Positions 15,995-27,573 of a stretch of DNA of 64,000 nucleotides are shown here, piece by piece. Both the position numbers and the translations under genes were made by a program. The stretch comes from an uncultured Bacteroidales bacterium. GTDB taxonomy: Bacteria; Bacteroidota; Bacteroidia; Bacteroidales; Muribaculaceae. The stretch spans positions 1-64,000 of the forward strand of contig CADBNR010000001.1 of the NCBI GenBank assembly GCA_902796035.1, written 5' to 3'. Every line of letters starts with the position of its first letter. The stretch's first letter is position 1. The notes under the pieces were generated by a model. That model made no database searches. It was not told the origin of the DNA and saw only the letters and a program-made list of their open reading frames with translations.

Positions 15995-16540
15995 ATGATA
16001 GAAGATATTTTGAGATACAACCGGGAGTTTGTGGAGCGCAAGGAATATACACGTTACGAGACGTCGAAATATCCGGACAAGAAGATAGCGATAGTGACGT
16101 GCATGGACACGCGCCTGGTCGAGCTGCTTCCGGCAGCCTTGGGCATCCGCAACGGCGATGTCAAGATGATCAAGAATGCCGGAGGCACCATCACCAATCC
16201 GTTCGACTCCACCATGCGGTCGCTGTTGGTGGCCGTATATGAGTTAGGCGTGAACGAAATCATGATAATCGGCCACACCGGCTGTGGCGTGCAGGGCATG
16301 AATGCAGAGGAGATGCTTCTTCTGATGCGCGAGCGCGGCATCAGCGAAGAACACATCACGTTGATGCGCCACTGCGGCATCGACCTGGACCAATGGCTTC
16401 ACGGTTTCGAGGATACCGGCGACGCCGTGCGCGAGACAGTAGACCTGGTACGCAACCACCCACTGATGGCCGCCGACGTCCGAGTGGCCGGCTACATCAT
16501 GGACTCCCTCACCGGCGTCCTCCAGCCCCTCTCCCCTTAA
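15995..16540 (+). CDS. beta-class carbonic anhydrase
   Basis: A 181-residue zinc enzyme that interconverts CO2 and bicarbonate. The zinc-site motifs are IVTCMDTRL (about 32-40; Cys and the Asp-Arg pair) and IIGHTGCGVQ (about 87-96; His and Cys). The short form without an N-terminal extension fits the YvdA-like subgroup. I chose ATG 15995 because a -7 promoter box lies between it and the earlier in-frame starts. Bicarbonate supply for carboxylation reactions is the likely role. The next gene begins 31 bases later. Confidence 0.92.
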   Translation: MIEDILRYNREFVERKEYTRYETSKYPDKKIAIVTCMDTRLVELLPAALGIRNGDVKMIKNAGGTITNPFDSTMRSLLVAVYELGVNEIMIIGHTGCGVQGMNAEEMLLLMRERGISEEHITLMRHCGIDLDQWLHGFEDTGDAVRETVDLVRNHPLMAADVRVAGYIMDSLTGVLQPLSP

Positions 16541-16571
16541 CCTCAAGCTAAACACCTAATAGATCCTTCCC

Positions 16572-17269
16572 ATGAATCACCCGCCCTTGCAAGAACCGCC
16601 CGAATACTACCGGCCCCTGATTCCGAACGGATGCCGCCGAGCCCCTTGGCACAACTATTACTCCCGCTGCATCTACATGATAACCATCAATAGGGCACCA
16701 GGCATATCCCCTTCTCCGCCCTCGCCGGAATCCCCGGCAGCCACGACTGGAAGCCACGCACCATCCTCACACCTACCGGCGAAATAATAGCCTCGCGTAT
16801 CTCGGAGCTGAAGGCCGCCTTTCCATTCATCCGGCTCCTGAGGCGCGTCATCATGCCCGAGCGCTACGAAGCCTACGGCAACGTCCACCTGCTCGAAGAC
16901 CCCGACATCGAAGCCGTGAAGGTCAGCCGCAAATATACCCCCGACGAATTGATCCGCCGCAAGCGCATCTGGATGCGCACTGTCCAGAACGGCGGCGTCC
17001 TTGTCTCGCCGTTCATTTCTCCGGCCGAAAAGAAAGTGGAGAAATGGGCCTGCGATGCAGGCGGCCGCATCATCCTCATCACCGACAACGGCTTCGGCAC
17101 CAACTACACTCCCAAAGGTATGCTTCATACCCTCTGCTCCGAAGGGCGCCTGCTGATCATAGCCCCTACCGAGCACCGCACTGCCTCCATGGCTCTTGAC
17201 CGCGCCACCTGCCTGCAGATGAACGCCCTGGCGGAAACCATAGCCGCCTATTCGCTCCGCCGGCTGTGA
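16572..17269 (+). pseudogene. RAYT-like protein gene with a one-base frameshift
   Basis: Two adjacent frames together form one protein. The first frame gives an N-terminus ending near WHNYYSRCIYMITINRAPG. The second starts around FSALAGIPGSHDWKP and runs to the stop at 17269. The switch lies in the C-run at 16708-16711. Restoring one base gives exactly 233 codons including the stop. The RCIYMITINR block resembles REP-associated tyrosine transposase-like proteins of Bacteroidota. The place where an HxH would be expected reads VIMPERYEAYGNVHLL, so the catalytic motif is degenerate. The C-terminal half (GGVLVSPFISPAEKKVEKWA, then GGRIILITDNGFG) looks like a separate nucleotide-binding-type fold that I cannot name. 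A sequencing error is an alternative explanation. Confidence 0.55.
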
Positions 17270-17329
17270 TTGGATAATTTTCGGAGGAAATTCGTGTTTA
17301 TATAAATGGACTAAGACAAAGGAAAGAAG

Positions 17330-19138
17330 ATGGGTGTATGTTATCTGCAGGTAGAGGGGCTGACCAAGAGTTACGGTGACAGGGTGCTGTTCGGCGACAT
17401 CAGCTTCGGCATCGATCAGGGCGAGAAAGTGGGACTGGTGGCGCGCAACGGCACCGGCAAATCCACCTTTCTTGACATATTGACGGGGCGCGAGGCCCCC
17501 GACTCGGGCTCGGTGATATGGCGCAACGGCATCCGCGTGGGCTATCTGGAGCAGCAGCCTCCCCTCGACTCGGAACTGAACGCCGTGGATTACGCCACGC
17601 CCGAATACCCCGCCGGACTCACGCCCGGCGAATGGAACGGCCGCGACATGGCGCGCCAGATGCTGGGTCAGTTCGGCATCGACGACATGACGCTGCCCGT
17701 CTGCAAGCTCTCAGGCGGCCAGGCCAAACGCGTGGCGCTGGCCAAGGTGCTGCTGACCGAGCCGGACATGATTATCCTGGACGAACCCACCAACCACCTC
17801 GACATCGAGATTGTGGAATGGCTGGAGGATTACCTGCAGCGCCGCAAGGTGACTTTGCTGATGGTGACGCACGACCGTTGGACCCTGGACCGCGTGTGCA
17901 ACCGCATCATCGAGATTGAGGGCGAGACCCTGTACAGCTACGACGGCAACTACGACTACTACATACAAAAGCGCACCGAACGCATGGAGAACCGCGAGGC
18001 GGAGCTGGGACGCGTGCGCAACCTGCTGCGCGGCGAACTGGAATGGATGCGCCGCCAACCGCAGGCCCGTGGCTCGAAGGCCAAATACCGCATCGACAAC
18101 TTCTACGACCTGGAGGCCCGCAGCCATTCGGCCGGCCCGGAGAAGGACGTGCGTCTGGACGTGAAGGCCGGATACATCGGCTCCAAGATATTCGAGGCCC
18201 GGAACGTCTGCAAGGCTTTCGGCGACAAAGTGATACTGCGCGACTGGAGCTATACCTTCGCCCGCTATGAGAAGGTGGGCGTCGTCGGTCCCAATGGCGT
18301 GGGCAAGTCCACGTTCATCAAGATACTTCTGAACCGCCTGCAGCCCGACTCGGGCAGCATCGACACGGGCCAGACCGTGAAATGGGGCTATTACAGCCAG
18401 GAGGGGATCACCGGCTTCGACGAGAACGCCAAGGTGATAGACGCCGTGCGTACCATCACCGACCGAGTGCGCATCGACGACAAGACCACGCTGACGGCCC
18501 AGCAGTTTCTGACCCGCTTCCTGTTCACGCCCAAGGACCAGCAGAAATACATCCACAAACTCAGCGGCGGCGAGCGTCGACGTCTGTACTTAGCCACCGT
18601 GCTGATGCAGGAGCCCAACTTCCTGGTGCTGGACGAGCCTACCAACGACCTGGACATCATGACGCTGGCCGTGTTGGAAGATTACTTGGCGAACTTCAAG
18701 GGATGCGTCATCGTGGTGAGCCACGACCGCTATTTCCTGGACCGTGTGGCCCAGCATCTGTTCGTGTTCAAGGGCGACGGCGAGATCAAGGACTTTCCCG
18801 GCGACTATTCCACCTACCGCCATTGCGTGGCGCAGGAACGCGCCGCCAGGCGCAGCGAGGCCGCAGCCGCCGACCCAGCAAAGAAGGCTCAGAAGCAGAA
18901 CCGTCCCCGCACCGAGCAGAAACGCAAGATGTCGTTCAAGGAGCGCCGCGAATACGAGCAGCTGCAAGTACGCTTAGAGGAACTTGGCGCCGAGCGCGCT
19001 GAATTAGAAGCGTCCATGAACTCCGGCACGCTGACACACGAGGAGCTGTCCGCAGCCGGTGTCCGCATCCAGCAGATCATCGACGAAACAGACAGCTCCG
19101 AATTCCGCCTCCTCGAGCTCATGGAGCTGGAGGATTAA
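17330..19138 (+). CDS. ABC-F family ATPase, Uup-like
   Basis: A 602-residue protein with two ABC ATPase domains and no membrane segment. The first Walker A is ARNGTGKST (about 39-47), with signature LSGGQAKRVALA and Walker B MIILDEPTNHLD. The second set is GPNGVGKST, LSGGERRRLYLA and [11 protein letters not shown]. The C-terminal 70 residues are charged and coiled-coil-like (FKERREYEQLQVRLEELGAE), as in Uup. ABC-F proteins act on ribosomes or, for Uup, on branched DNA and translation; the exact role cannot be told here. A TAATTTTC near 17276 may be part of its promoter. Confidence 0.88.
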   Translation: MGVCYLQVEGLTKSYGDRVLFGDISFGIDQGEKVGLVARNGTGKSTFLDILTGREAPDSGSVIWRNGIRVGYLEQQPPLDSELNAVDYATPEYPAGLTPGEWNGRDMARQMLGQFGIDDMTLPVCKLSGGQAKRVALAKVLLTEPDMIILDEPTNHLDIEIVEWLEDYLQRRKVTLLMVTHDRWTLDRVCNRIIEIEGETLYSYDGNYDYYIQKRTERMENREAELGRVRNLLRGELEWMRRQPQARGSKAKYRIDNFYDLEARSHSAGPEKDVRLDVKAGYIGSKIFEARNVCKAFGDKVILRDWSYTFARYEKVGVVGPNGVGKSTFIKILLNRLQPDSGSIDTGQTVKWGYYSQEGITGFDENAKVIDAVRTITDRVRIDDKTTLTAQQFLTRFLFTPKDQQKYIHKLSGGERRRLYLATVLMQEPNFLVLDEPTNDLDIMTLAVLEDYLANFKGCVIVVSHDRYFLDRVAQHLFVFKGDGEIKDFPGDYSTYRHCVAQERAARRSEAAAADPAKKAQKQNRPRTEQKRKMSFKERREYEQLQVRLEELGAERAELEASMNSGTLTHEELSAAGVRIQQIIDETDSSEFRLLELMELED

Positions 19139-19186
19139 TCTTTTCAGCACCTTGTCAGCACAGGCATAAACCTTGCTTTCAAATTA

Positions 19187-20428
19187 TTACTGGGCCTTGG
19201 TGAAATTGAGGCCCAGCTCTATCTTCGTGGTCTGGTCCAGCAGTGTGGGCAGCGCGTCGTAGAGTGCCATGATGGCAACGGCGTACTGGCTCAGCGAGGT
19301 GTTATGCTGTACCAAATCGGCAACGATGCCGCGCATGGCGGGATTGGAAAGCACAGGCACGATCATTTGCTTCAACATCGGCACCAGCACATCGCTGCCG
19401 AGATACAGCTGCATTCCGTCGCCCTGACGCACGCACGCCATCGGCAGGCCCTCGGCCAGCATCGGCGACAGATTCTTCACGATACCTTCCAGCAACTGAA
19501 GCAGGGTGCCTTCTTCAGCACGGCTCGCTTTGCCGAACGGGTTGTCGGGGATGTTCGGGTCGCGGTTGGTGTTGTTCAGAAGCACAAGGCTCAGTATATC
19601 GGTGGGATTGGCGTAGAGCCTGATGGCATTGTCGCTCAGAGGCACGTACATGAAGGTACAGCGGGGCGCGGTGGTGAACTGCGAGGCCCCGTTGGCCGTC
19701 TGGAGATACGTGACGGGCATACAGCCGTCCGCCGCCATTCCCACAGTGCGCAGGCCGTTGGCTATGACCTGTGTCAGCGACATCTCGGCCATGCCGTTAT
19801 ATACCGGTATGAACGGAGTGTTGACCAAGATGCGCAGCACATCCTGAATGCCATACTGAGTGCCGGGCAACTGGATAGGCAGTTTCGTCTCCCATACTAT
19901 GTGGAACGGCTGACTGTCGGCCAGCGGATTCGTGGAAGCGGCCACAGGTTTCCAGGCACCTCCGGCAAAGGTCTGGTTCTTCAGACGCACGTTCTCGAAC
20001 TCGCCCTCGAACCTGTTGTTGTCGAAGTCGCCCTCCAGGCGATAGGTGACGAAGTCGGTCTCGCCGGTGTAGTCGAAATCCCAGTCGTTGCCGTCGCGTG
20101 TCACGGGCACCGTGATGTCAAGTTTCGGTGTGCCGGGGAGCACGCCGGGACCGTCCAGCTCGGGCAGGTCCTTGAACGCGGCGTTGAGTGTTCCGAGATT
20201 CACCTTAGAATAGAACGACATGTTGACGTCGCGGCCCGATGCCGGCGATACGTCAACCGATTTGCCGGCCAGTCCGGAATCGTTGTATTCCAGGTCCAGC
20301 ACATTGAGGCCGGTATAGGTACGGGACTGAATCTGATCCAGATCCGCGTCTTTCTTGTTGTCGTCCTTATCACAGGCGACAAATAAAACGGAGCTCAGCA
20401 AGAGCCCCAGTAATTGTAATTTCTTCAT
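19187..20428 (-). CDS. DUF4925-like lipoprotein
   Basis: A lipoprotein of about 413 residues with a signal ending LLLSSVLFVACDKDD (lipobox Cys about residue 19). The mature part is beta-rich, with several repeats of short charged strands (DNDWDFDYTGETDF, FDNNRFEGEFENVRL). It resembles DUF4925 family lipoproteins of Bacteroidales, whose function is unknown. I use the Met of MKKLQLLG; an upstream in-frame Met at 20437 is possible. It lies 55 bases after the Dabb gene and may share its transcript. Confidence 0.6.
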   Translation of the reverse strand: MKKLQLLGLLLSSVLFVACDKDDNKKDADLDQIQSRTYTGLNVLDLEYNDSGLAGKSVDVSPASGRDVNMSFYSKVNLGTLNAAFKDLPELDGPGVLPGTPKLDITVPVTRDGNDWDFDYTGETDFVTYRLEGDFDNNRFEGEFENVRLKNQTFAGGAWKPVAASTNPLADSQPFHIVWETKLPIQLPGTQYGIQDVLRILVNTPFIPVYNGMAEMSLTQVIANGLRTVGMAADGCMPVTYLQTANGASQFTTAPRCTFMYVPLSDNAIRLYANPTDILSLVLLNNTNRDPNIPDNPFGKASRAEEGTLLQLLEGIVKNLSPMLAEGLPMACVRQGDGMQLYLGSDVLVPMLKQMIVPVLSNPAMRGIVADLVQHNTSLSQYAVAIMALYDALPTLLDQTTKIELGLNFTKAQ

Positions 20429-20483
20429 AGCAATCAATTCATACAGTGGAGCCTAATCAATCCGGTGCATAGCGTCGGACCGT

Positions 20484-20774
20484 TCAGCCGAGGTAGTCCA
20501 CGCATGCACGGCAATCGATGTTACCGCGTATTATGTCCACGCACGCCACATGGGCGGGATGGGCGCTGTAAGCGGCGATATCCTCCAGCGAGTCTGCCTC
20601 GGCTGTAAGAATAACGTCAAAAGTCTCCGTAGGGTTGACGTTCAGCCCCGTTTCCATCGATTTTAACTCCGGAATAATCTCCGGCAGCTTCATCAGAGCC
20701 TCGGCGAACTTAGCCGCCAGCTCCTTCCGTTCCGCGTCCGTGCCTTTCAGCCGGAACATAACCGTATGCTTCAT
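20484..20774 (-). CDS. Dabb (stress-responsive A/B barrel) family protein
   Basis: A 96-residue protein with the dimeric alpha-beta barrel pattern. It begins MKHTVMFRLKGTD, the typical first strand with its metal-neighbouring His, has a central LKSMETGLNVNP strand, and ends with AYSAHPAHVACVDII, which is the conserved HPxH-like block. Members include stress-induced and small catabolic proteins; the substrate is unknown. It is four bases downstream of the ABC-F gene, so it is very likely co-translated. Confidence 0.85.
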   Translation of the reverse strand: MKHTVMFRLKGTDAERKELAAKFAEALMKLPEIIPELKSMETGLNVNPTETFDVILTAEADSLEDIAAYSAHPAHVACVDIIRGNIDCRACVDYLG

Positions 20775-20778
20775 GTCA

Positions 20779-23735
<2,957 letters not shown>

Positions 23736-23780
23736 TGAAGTTGTTTCTACTTTAACCTTACTCTATTCCCCTCTCACCTC

Positions 23781-23815
23781 ATCACTTATCACTAGTCACT
23801 CGTCACTAGTCACTC
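23781..23815. repeat. heptanucleotide tandem repeat (RTCACTN, five units)
   Basis: Five consecutive seven-base units ATCACTT-ATCACTA-GTCACTC-GTCACTA-GTCACTC lie between panD and ffh, about 46 bases upstream of the ffh ATG and 12 bases from the panD stop. The same unit forms the array at 39081-39121. Confidence 0.8.
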
Positions 23816-23826
23816 TGACTTATGAC

Positions 23827-24177
23827 CTACTTCAGCCTGTTCGTGGCCGTATCCGGGAAAATCACCGTGGGCTTCCAGTCGGCCGCCTCCTCGGGCGTCA
23901 TGCGGGCGTAAGCCATGATTATGACTATGTCGCCGGGCTGCGCGCGACGTGCGGCGGCGCCGTTCAGGCACACTATGCCGCTGTTCTCTTCGCCGGCGAT
24001 GGTGTATGTGTCGAAACGCTCGCCATTGTTGTTGTTGACGATAAACACACGTTCACCGGGCAGGATGTTGGCGGCGCGCAGCAACGCGGCGTCAACCGTG
24101 ATACTCCCGATGTAGTTCAGATCCGCCTCCGTCACCGTGACGCGGTGGATCTTGGATTTCAGCATTTCTATCTGCAT
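23827..24177 (-). CDS. panD: aspartate 1-decarboxylase PanD
   Basis: PanD makes beta-alanine from aspartate for pantothenate. The 116-residue proenzyme cleaves itself at the Gly-Ser of YIGSITVD (Ser25) to form the pyruvoyl cofactor. The [13 protein letters not shown] and [19 protein letters not shown] blocks match the family. It is 30 bases downstream of panC, a usual pairing for this pathway. Confidence 0.96.
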   Translation of the reverse strand: MQIEMLKSKIHRVTVTEADLNYIGSITVDAALLRAANILPGERVFIVNNNNGERFDTYTIAGEENSGIVCLNGAAARRAQPGDIVIIMAYARMTPEEAADWKPTVIFPDTATNRLK

Positions 24178-24207
24178 GGTTGCATTCAGCTGTTCGGCAC
24201 TCCGGAT

Positions 24208-25071
24208 TCAGGCGCCCAACTCGTTCTTATATTCTATATTATCGATGAGACGCACGGCGCCACAATAGACTGTGATACATCCCACTATCCATCGGGCCTC
24301 CGCCCAGTCGTCTATGGGCTGCATGGTCTCGGCGTCCACTATCTCGAAGTATTCCACACGCATACCGGGCACGGCGTTGAGGCGGTCGACCACGGTGTCG
24401 TGTGTGGCCTGCAGCGAATGGTTCAGCATATAAGCCTTCGACTCCATAAGGGCGGCATGGATCTCGGGTGCCACCTTGCGCTGCTCGGGCGTGAGCAGGG
24501 CGTTACGGCTGGAGAGCGCCAGGCCGTCGTCGGCGCGCTTGATGGGACAGGCCACGATCTCGACCTTGATACCCTCGCTCCTGACCATGTTGCGTATCAC
24601 GGCAATCTGCTGGAAATCCTTCTCGCCGAAATATGCGCGGTCGGGACGCACCAGCAGGAACAGGCGGCTCACCACCTGCGCCACACCCTGGAAGTGTCCG
24701 GGGCGGTACTTCCCCTCCATCACCTCGGCGGCAGCGCCAAGATCAAACTCGTGGTCGCGCTCCGTGCCGTCGGGATAAACTGCCTCCACGCTCGGCATGA
24801 ACACCACCGATACGCCAGCCTCGGCCAGCAGACGGACGTCAGCCTCTTCGGTGCGCGGATAGGTGGCCAGATCATTCGCGTTATTGAATTGCGTGGGATT
24901 CACGAATACGCTCACCACGCTCTCGTCGTTTTCTTTCACACAGCGTTCCACCAAAGACAGATGTCCCCGGTGCAAGGCTCCCATGGTCGGCACAAATCCT
25001 ATGCTCCGGCCATTGTTCCTGACACGGGCAACATATTGCTCCAGTTCCCCTGCCTCTTTGATTATCAGCAT
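24208..25071 (-). CDS. panC: pantothenate synthetase PanC
   Basis: PanC condenses pantoate and beta-alanine with ATP to pantothenate. The 287-residue protein has the nucleotidyltransferase motif [11 protein letters not shown] (about 31-41), [13 protein letters not shown], and the KMSKS-like region in [12 protein letters not shown]. With panD next in the operon, the beta-alanine branch and the final step are co-expressed. panB and panE are not in this window. A -7 box at 25101-25094 lies 23 bases upstream of the start. Confidence 0.97.
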   Translation of the reverse strand: MLIIKEAGELEQYVARVRNNGRSIGFVPTMGALHRGHLSLVERCVKENDESVVSVFVNPTQFNNANDLATYPRTEEADVRLLAEAGVSVVFMPSVEAVYPDGTERDHEFDLGAAAEVMEGKYRPGHFQGVAQVVSRLFLLVRPDRAYFGEKDFQQIAVIRNMVRSEGIKVEIVACPIKRADDGLALSSRNALLTPEQRKVAPEIHAALMESKAYMLNHSLQATHDTVVDRLNAVPGMRVEYFEIVDAETMQPIDDWAEARWIVGCITVYCGAVRLIDNIEYKNELGA

Positions 25072-25093
25072 CGCTTTGCTTGGTTTTTGTGCG

Positions 25094-25101
25094 CAAAATT
25101 A
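25094..25101 (-). promoter_or_regulatory. -7 box of the panC operon
   Basis: TAATTTTG on the minus strand (25101-25094). The nearby TTTG (25117-25114) is only 12 bases away, too close for the usual spacing, so the -33 element is unclear. The leader would be very short, about 15-20 nt. Confidence 0.45.
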
Positions 25102-25132
25102 CTAAATTCTCGGCAAACTCGAAAATTTTTAT

Positions 25133-25140
25133 TAACTTTG
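25133..25140 (+). promoter_or_regulatory. -7 box of the rightward glycogen-synthase-like operon
   Basis: TAACTTTG at 25133-25140 on the plus strand, 32 bases from the divergent panC -7 box. The two promoters share the short AT-rich segment between them, so they could be regulated together. Confidence 0.5.
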
Positions 25141-25168
25141 CAGTCATTATATATAATATTAGAGCGAT

Positions 25169-25203
25169 AAGGTACGGCTCCGCGGGCAAGCGCCGCCTAC
25201 CTT
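25169..25203 (+). promoter_or_regulatory. leader hairpin of the rightward operon
   Basis: AAGGTA-CGGC (25169-25178) pairs with GCCG-CC-TACCTT (25192-25203), with a two-base bulge, enclosing a 13-base loop. It begins about 20 nt into the leader and ends 31 bases before the ATG, with no T-run. It may be an mRNA-stabilising or protein-binding structure. Confidence 0.4.
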
Positions 25204-25234
25204 GCCCATACGAGAGCATATAGTAAACACAAGA

Positions 25235-26056
25235 ATGGCAGACAACAGGATCATATATGTATCCCAGGAGATAGCGCCCTATCTCCATCACACAGAAAAC
25301 GCACGACTGGACCGCGAATTACCTCAGGAAATGCAGGAACTCAAGTACGAAGTACGCACATTCATGCCCGACTTCGGCACCATCAACGAGCGACGCAACC
25401 AGCTGCACGAGGTGATACGTCTCAGCGGCGTCAACATACCCATCCGCGACAACGACCATCCCCTGATCGTAAAGGTGGCCTCGATGCAGCCCTCGCGAAT
25501 ACAGGTCTATTTCATCGACAGCGACGATTATTTCCAGAAACTTGACGACGACGCCGATCCTTTCGGCTCCAACCGCACCGACAACGACGAACGCATGATA
25601 TTCTATGCCCACGGCACAATGACCACGGCCAAGAAACTGCAGTGGGACCCCGATGTGGTACATGTGTCAGGCTGGATGTCGACCTTGGTGCCGCTATATC
25701 TTAAACGCCTGTTCAACGACGGCCCCTCGTTCCATCACACCAAGGTGATATACACCGTGGACAAGGAAGAGGAGATAGCCCCGCTCGACCCCGACTTCTT
25801 CGAGAAACTCAAGGCCGAAGGCGTGCGCAAGACGGACCTCAAGCCATTCGCCGAGATTGAGCTGAACCGGAAGACCCTCCACAAGATGGCCATCAACTGG
25901 GCCGACGGCCTGGTGTTCCGGGGTGTGGAACCGGATCCGGAACTCGTCGAATTCGCCGAGGGCGCCAACGTGCCCTGGATTCAGATCGACGCCGAGACCG
26001 CCCACGGCAAGGAGCTGAACGAATTCTACAAAAACGTGCCACTCCGCAAGGCGTGA
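25235..26056 (+). CDS. GT5-like glycogen/starch synthase N-terminal domain protein, probably non-catalytic
   Basis: A 273-residue protein related to the N-terminal half of glycogen synthase: IIYVSQEIAPYL (about 5-16), YEVRTFMPDFG, then DPDVVHVSGWMSTLVPLYLK, which matches the PDIVHxHDW region. The ADP-glucose motif K-x-G-G-L after the first strand is replaced by HHTENARLD, and the C-terminal nucleotide-binding domain is absent. It is therefore unlikely to be a working synthase. Its position beside panC and a DUF4270 gene looks like a conserved Bacteroidales arrangement. I chose Met at 25235 because the earlier frame start lies in the leader hairpin. Confidence 0.75.
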   Translation: MADNRIIYVSQEIAPYLHHTENARLDRELPQEMQELKYEVRTFMPDFGTINERRNQLHEVIRLSGVNIPIRDNDHPLIVKVASMQPSRIQVYFIDSDDYFQKLDDDADPFGSNRTDNDERMIFYAHGTMTTAKKLQWDPDVVHVSGWMSTLVPLYLKRLFNDGPSFHHTKVIYTVDKEEEIAPLDPDFFEKLKAEGVRKTDLKPFAEIELNRKTLHKMAINWADGLVFRGVEPDPELVEFAEGANVPWIQIDAETAHGKELNEFYKNVPLRKA

Positions 26057-26082
26057 ACGGACATTAAACCAGAATAATAACC

Positions 26083-26099
26083 GGGGGCGGAACGCCCCT
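26083..26099. other. short intergenic hairpin before the DUF4270 gene
   Basis: GGGGCG (26084-26089), loop GAA, CGCCCC (26093-26098). No T-run follows, so it is more likely a processing or stability element than a terminator. Confidence 0.4.
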
Positions 26100-26119
26100 C
26101 CAACAATACATTCAGGAAC

Positions 26120-27544
26120 ATGAGGCTGAAACTGACCGGATTGGCATTGATATGCTGCATGGCGCCGGGATTAATTGCCTGCCAGGACGACACATCGACC
26201 ATCGGCGGCTCGCTCGCTTCGGGCGAGGTTACCATCACCGTCGATTCCATCGAGACCGACCTCAGAGGCAAAGCGGAGTGGATCAACGACTTCGACTCGC
26301 GCACCACCATCAAACTGTTAGGCAACCTTACCATCCCCGAATACGGAAATCTGAATTGCAGCTTCGTCACCCAGATGATGAGCGCCACCAAGATGAACAT
26401 ACCCGACTCCATTCCGGAATCGGACGTAGACTCCATCCGTCTGGTCATGTCCATACCCCGCGGCGCGCTCACCGGCGACTCGCTCGCCCCGCAGCAGCTC
26501 CGCGTGTTCCGCATCAACAAGGCGCTGCCCAAGGACATCGACTCCAAGTTCGATCCCACGGGATACTACGACCCCTCGGAGGTGTTCGCCACCAAGAGCT
26601 ACACGGTCAGCAACATATCGAAGAACGACACCATCTTCGCAAATTCGGCATACGTCAACATCCCGATGATGCTACCAAACGAGTTCGGTCTCGAGCTCTT
26701 CAGAAAATACCGCGACAACGACCCCGTTTTCGAATGGCCGGCCACCTTCAACCAATGGTTCCCGGGCCTGTACGTGGAGCAGAATTTCGGCAACGGATGC
26801 GTGGCCAACATCTCGAGCGTACGCGCCTACCTGTACTGGCACCGCAAGAAAAAGATCTCGGTAACCGTCGACTCCGCCAAAGTGGAATACCGCGACGTGA
26901 CCAGACGCGACTCCGTCTGCCTGCTGGCATCGGCTCCGGAAGTGCTGTCGTCCAACAACATCAACTACAGTCCCTCGGCCCTGCTGCAGCAACTGGCCTC
27001 GGAAGGGAAAAGCCTCGTGACATCGCCCGGTGGATACGTCACCACATTCCGGTTCCCGGTGCGCCGGCTTCTTGACCGGTTCCTGGAAGCCGACACCGAG
27101 CTCTCCGTAATGTCGTCACTGATCCTTAAGATTCCCGCCGTATCCGTAAAGAACGATTACGGCATGACACCGCCTGCCAATCTGCTTATGACCACTATGG
27201 ACGAGCGTGAGTCGTTCTTCCGCGAGAACAAGATTCCGGACAACGTCACTTCGTTCTATTGCACATACGATTCGGAGAACAAGATGTACACCTTCAGCTC
27301 CATGCGCGAGTACCTGCTGAAGAAACTGGACGAATACCGCAAGGACCCGACAAATTTCACCGACGACGAGGTGTTCTGTCTCCAGCCCGTGGCGGTGTCT
27401 ACCGAGACCGTACAGCAATATTACGGACAGTCCGTCACATACGTGACACGTGTGGCACCGTATCTGGCATCGCCCACAATGGTGGAACTCGACATGGAAC
27501 ACGCACAGATATTGTTCACGTTCTCGTCGCAGGTGCTGGAATAA
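26120..27544 (+). CDS. DUF4270 family lipoprotein
   Basis: A 474-residue lipoprotein: the signal ends at MAPGLIACQDDTS, with the lipobox Cys at about residue 21, followed by TIGGSLASGEVTITVDS, which is characteristic of DUF4270 proteins. The remainder is beta-rich (YLYWHRKKKISVTVDSAKVEY). Its function is unknown, and it is likely on the periplasmic or surface face of the outer membrane. It is 63 bases after the glycogen-synthase-like gene, on the same strand. The C-terminal part has a strongly basic-acidic helix (LLKKLDEYRKD). Confidence 0.8.
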   Translation: MRLKLTGLALICCMAPGLIACQDDTSTIGGSLASGEVTITVDSIETDLRGKAEWINDFDSRTTIKLLGNLTIPEYGNLNCSFVTQMMSATKMNIPDSIPESDVDSIRLVMSIPRGALTGDSLAPQQLRVFRINKALPKDIDSKFDPTGYYDPSEVFATKSYTVSNISKNDTIFANSAYVNIPMMLPNEFGLELFRKYRDNDPVFEWPATFNQWFPGLYVEQNFGNGCVANISSVRAYLYWHRKKKISVTVDSAKVEYRDVTRRDSVCLLASAPEVLSSNNINYSPSALLQQLASEGKSLVTSPGGYVTTFRFPVRRLLDRFLEADTELSVMSSLILKIPAVSVKNDYGMTPPANLLMTTMDERESFFRENKIPDNVTSFYCTYDSENKMYTFSSMREYLLKKLDEYRKDPTNFTDDEVFCLQPVAVSTETVQQYYGQSVTYVTRVAPYLASPTMVELDMEHAQILFTFSSQVLE

Positions 27545-27573
27545 AGTGTAACGTATCAGTTTAGAGCAGGTCA

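Noticed and set aside
16572..17269. Intact insertion sequence around the RAYT-like gene
   Set aside because: No terminal inverted repeats or target duplication visible next to it.
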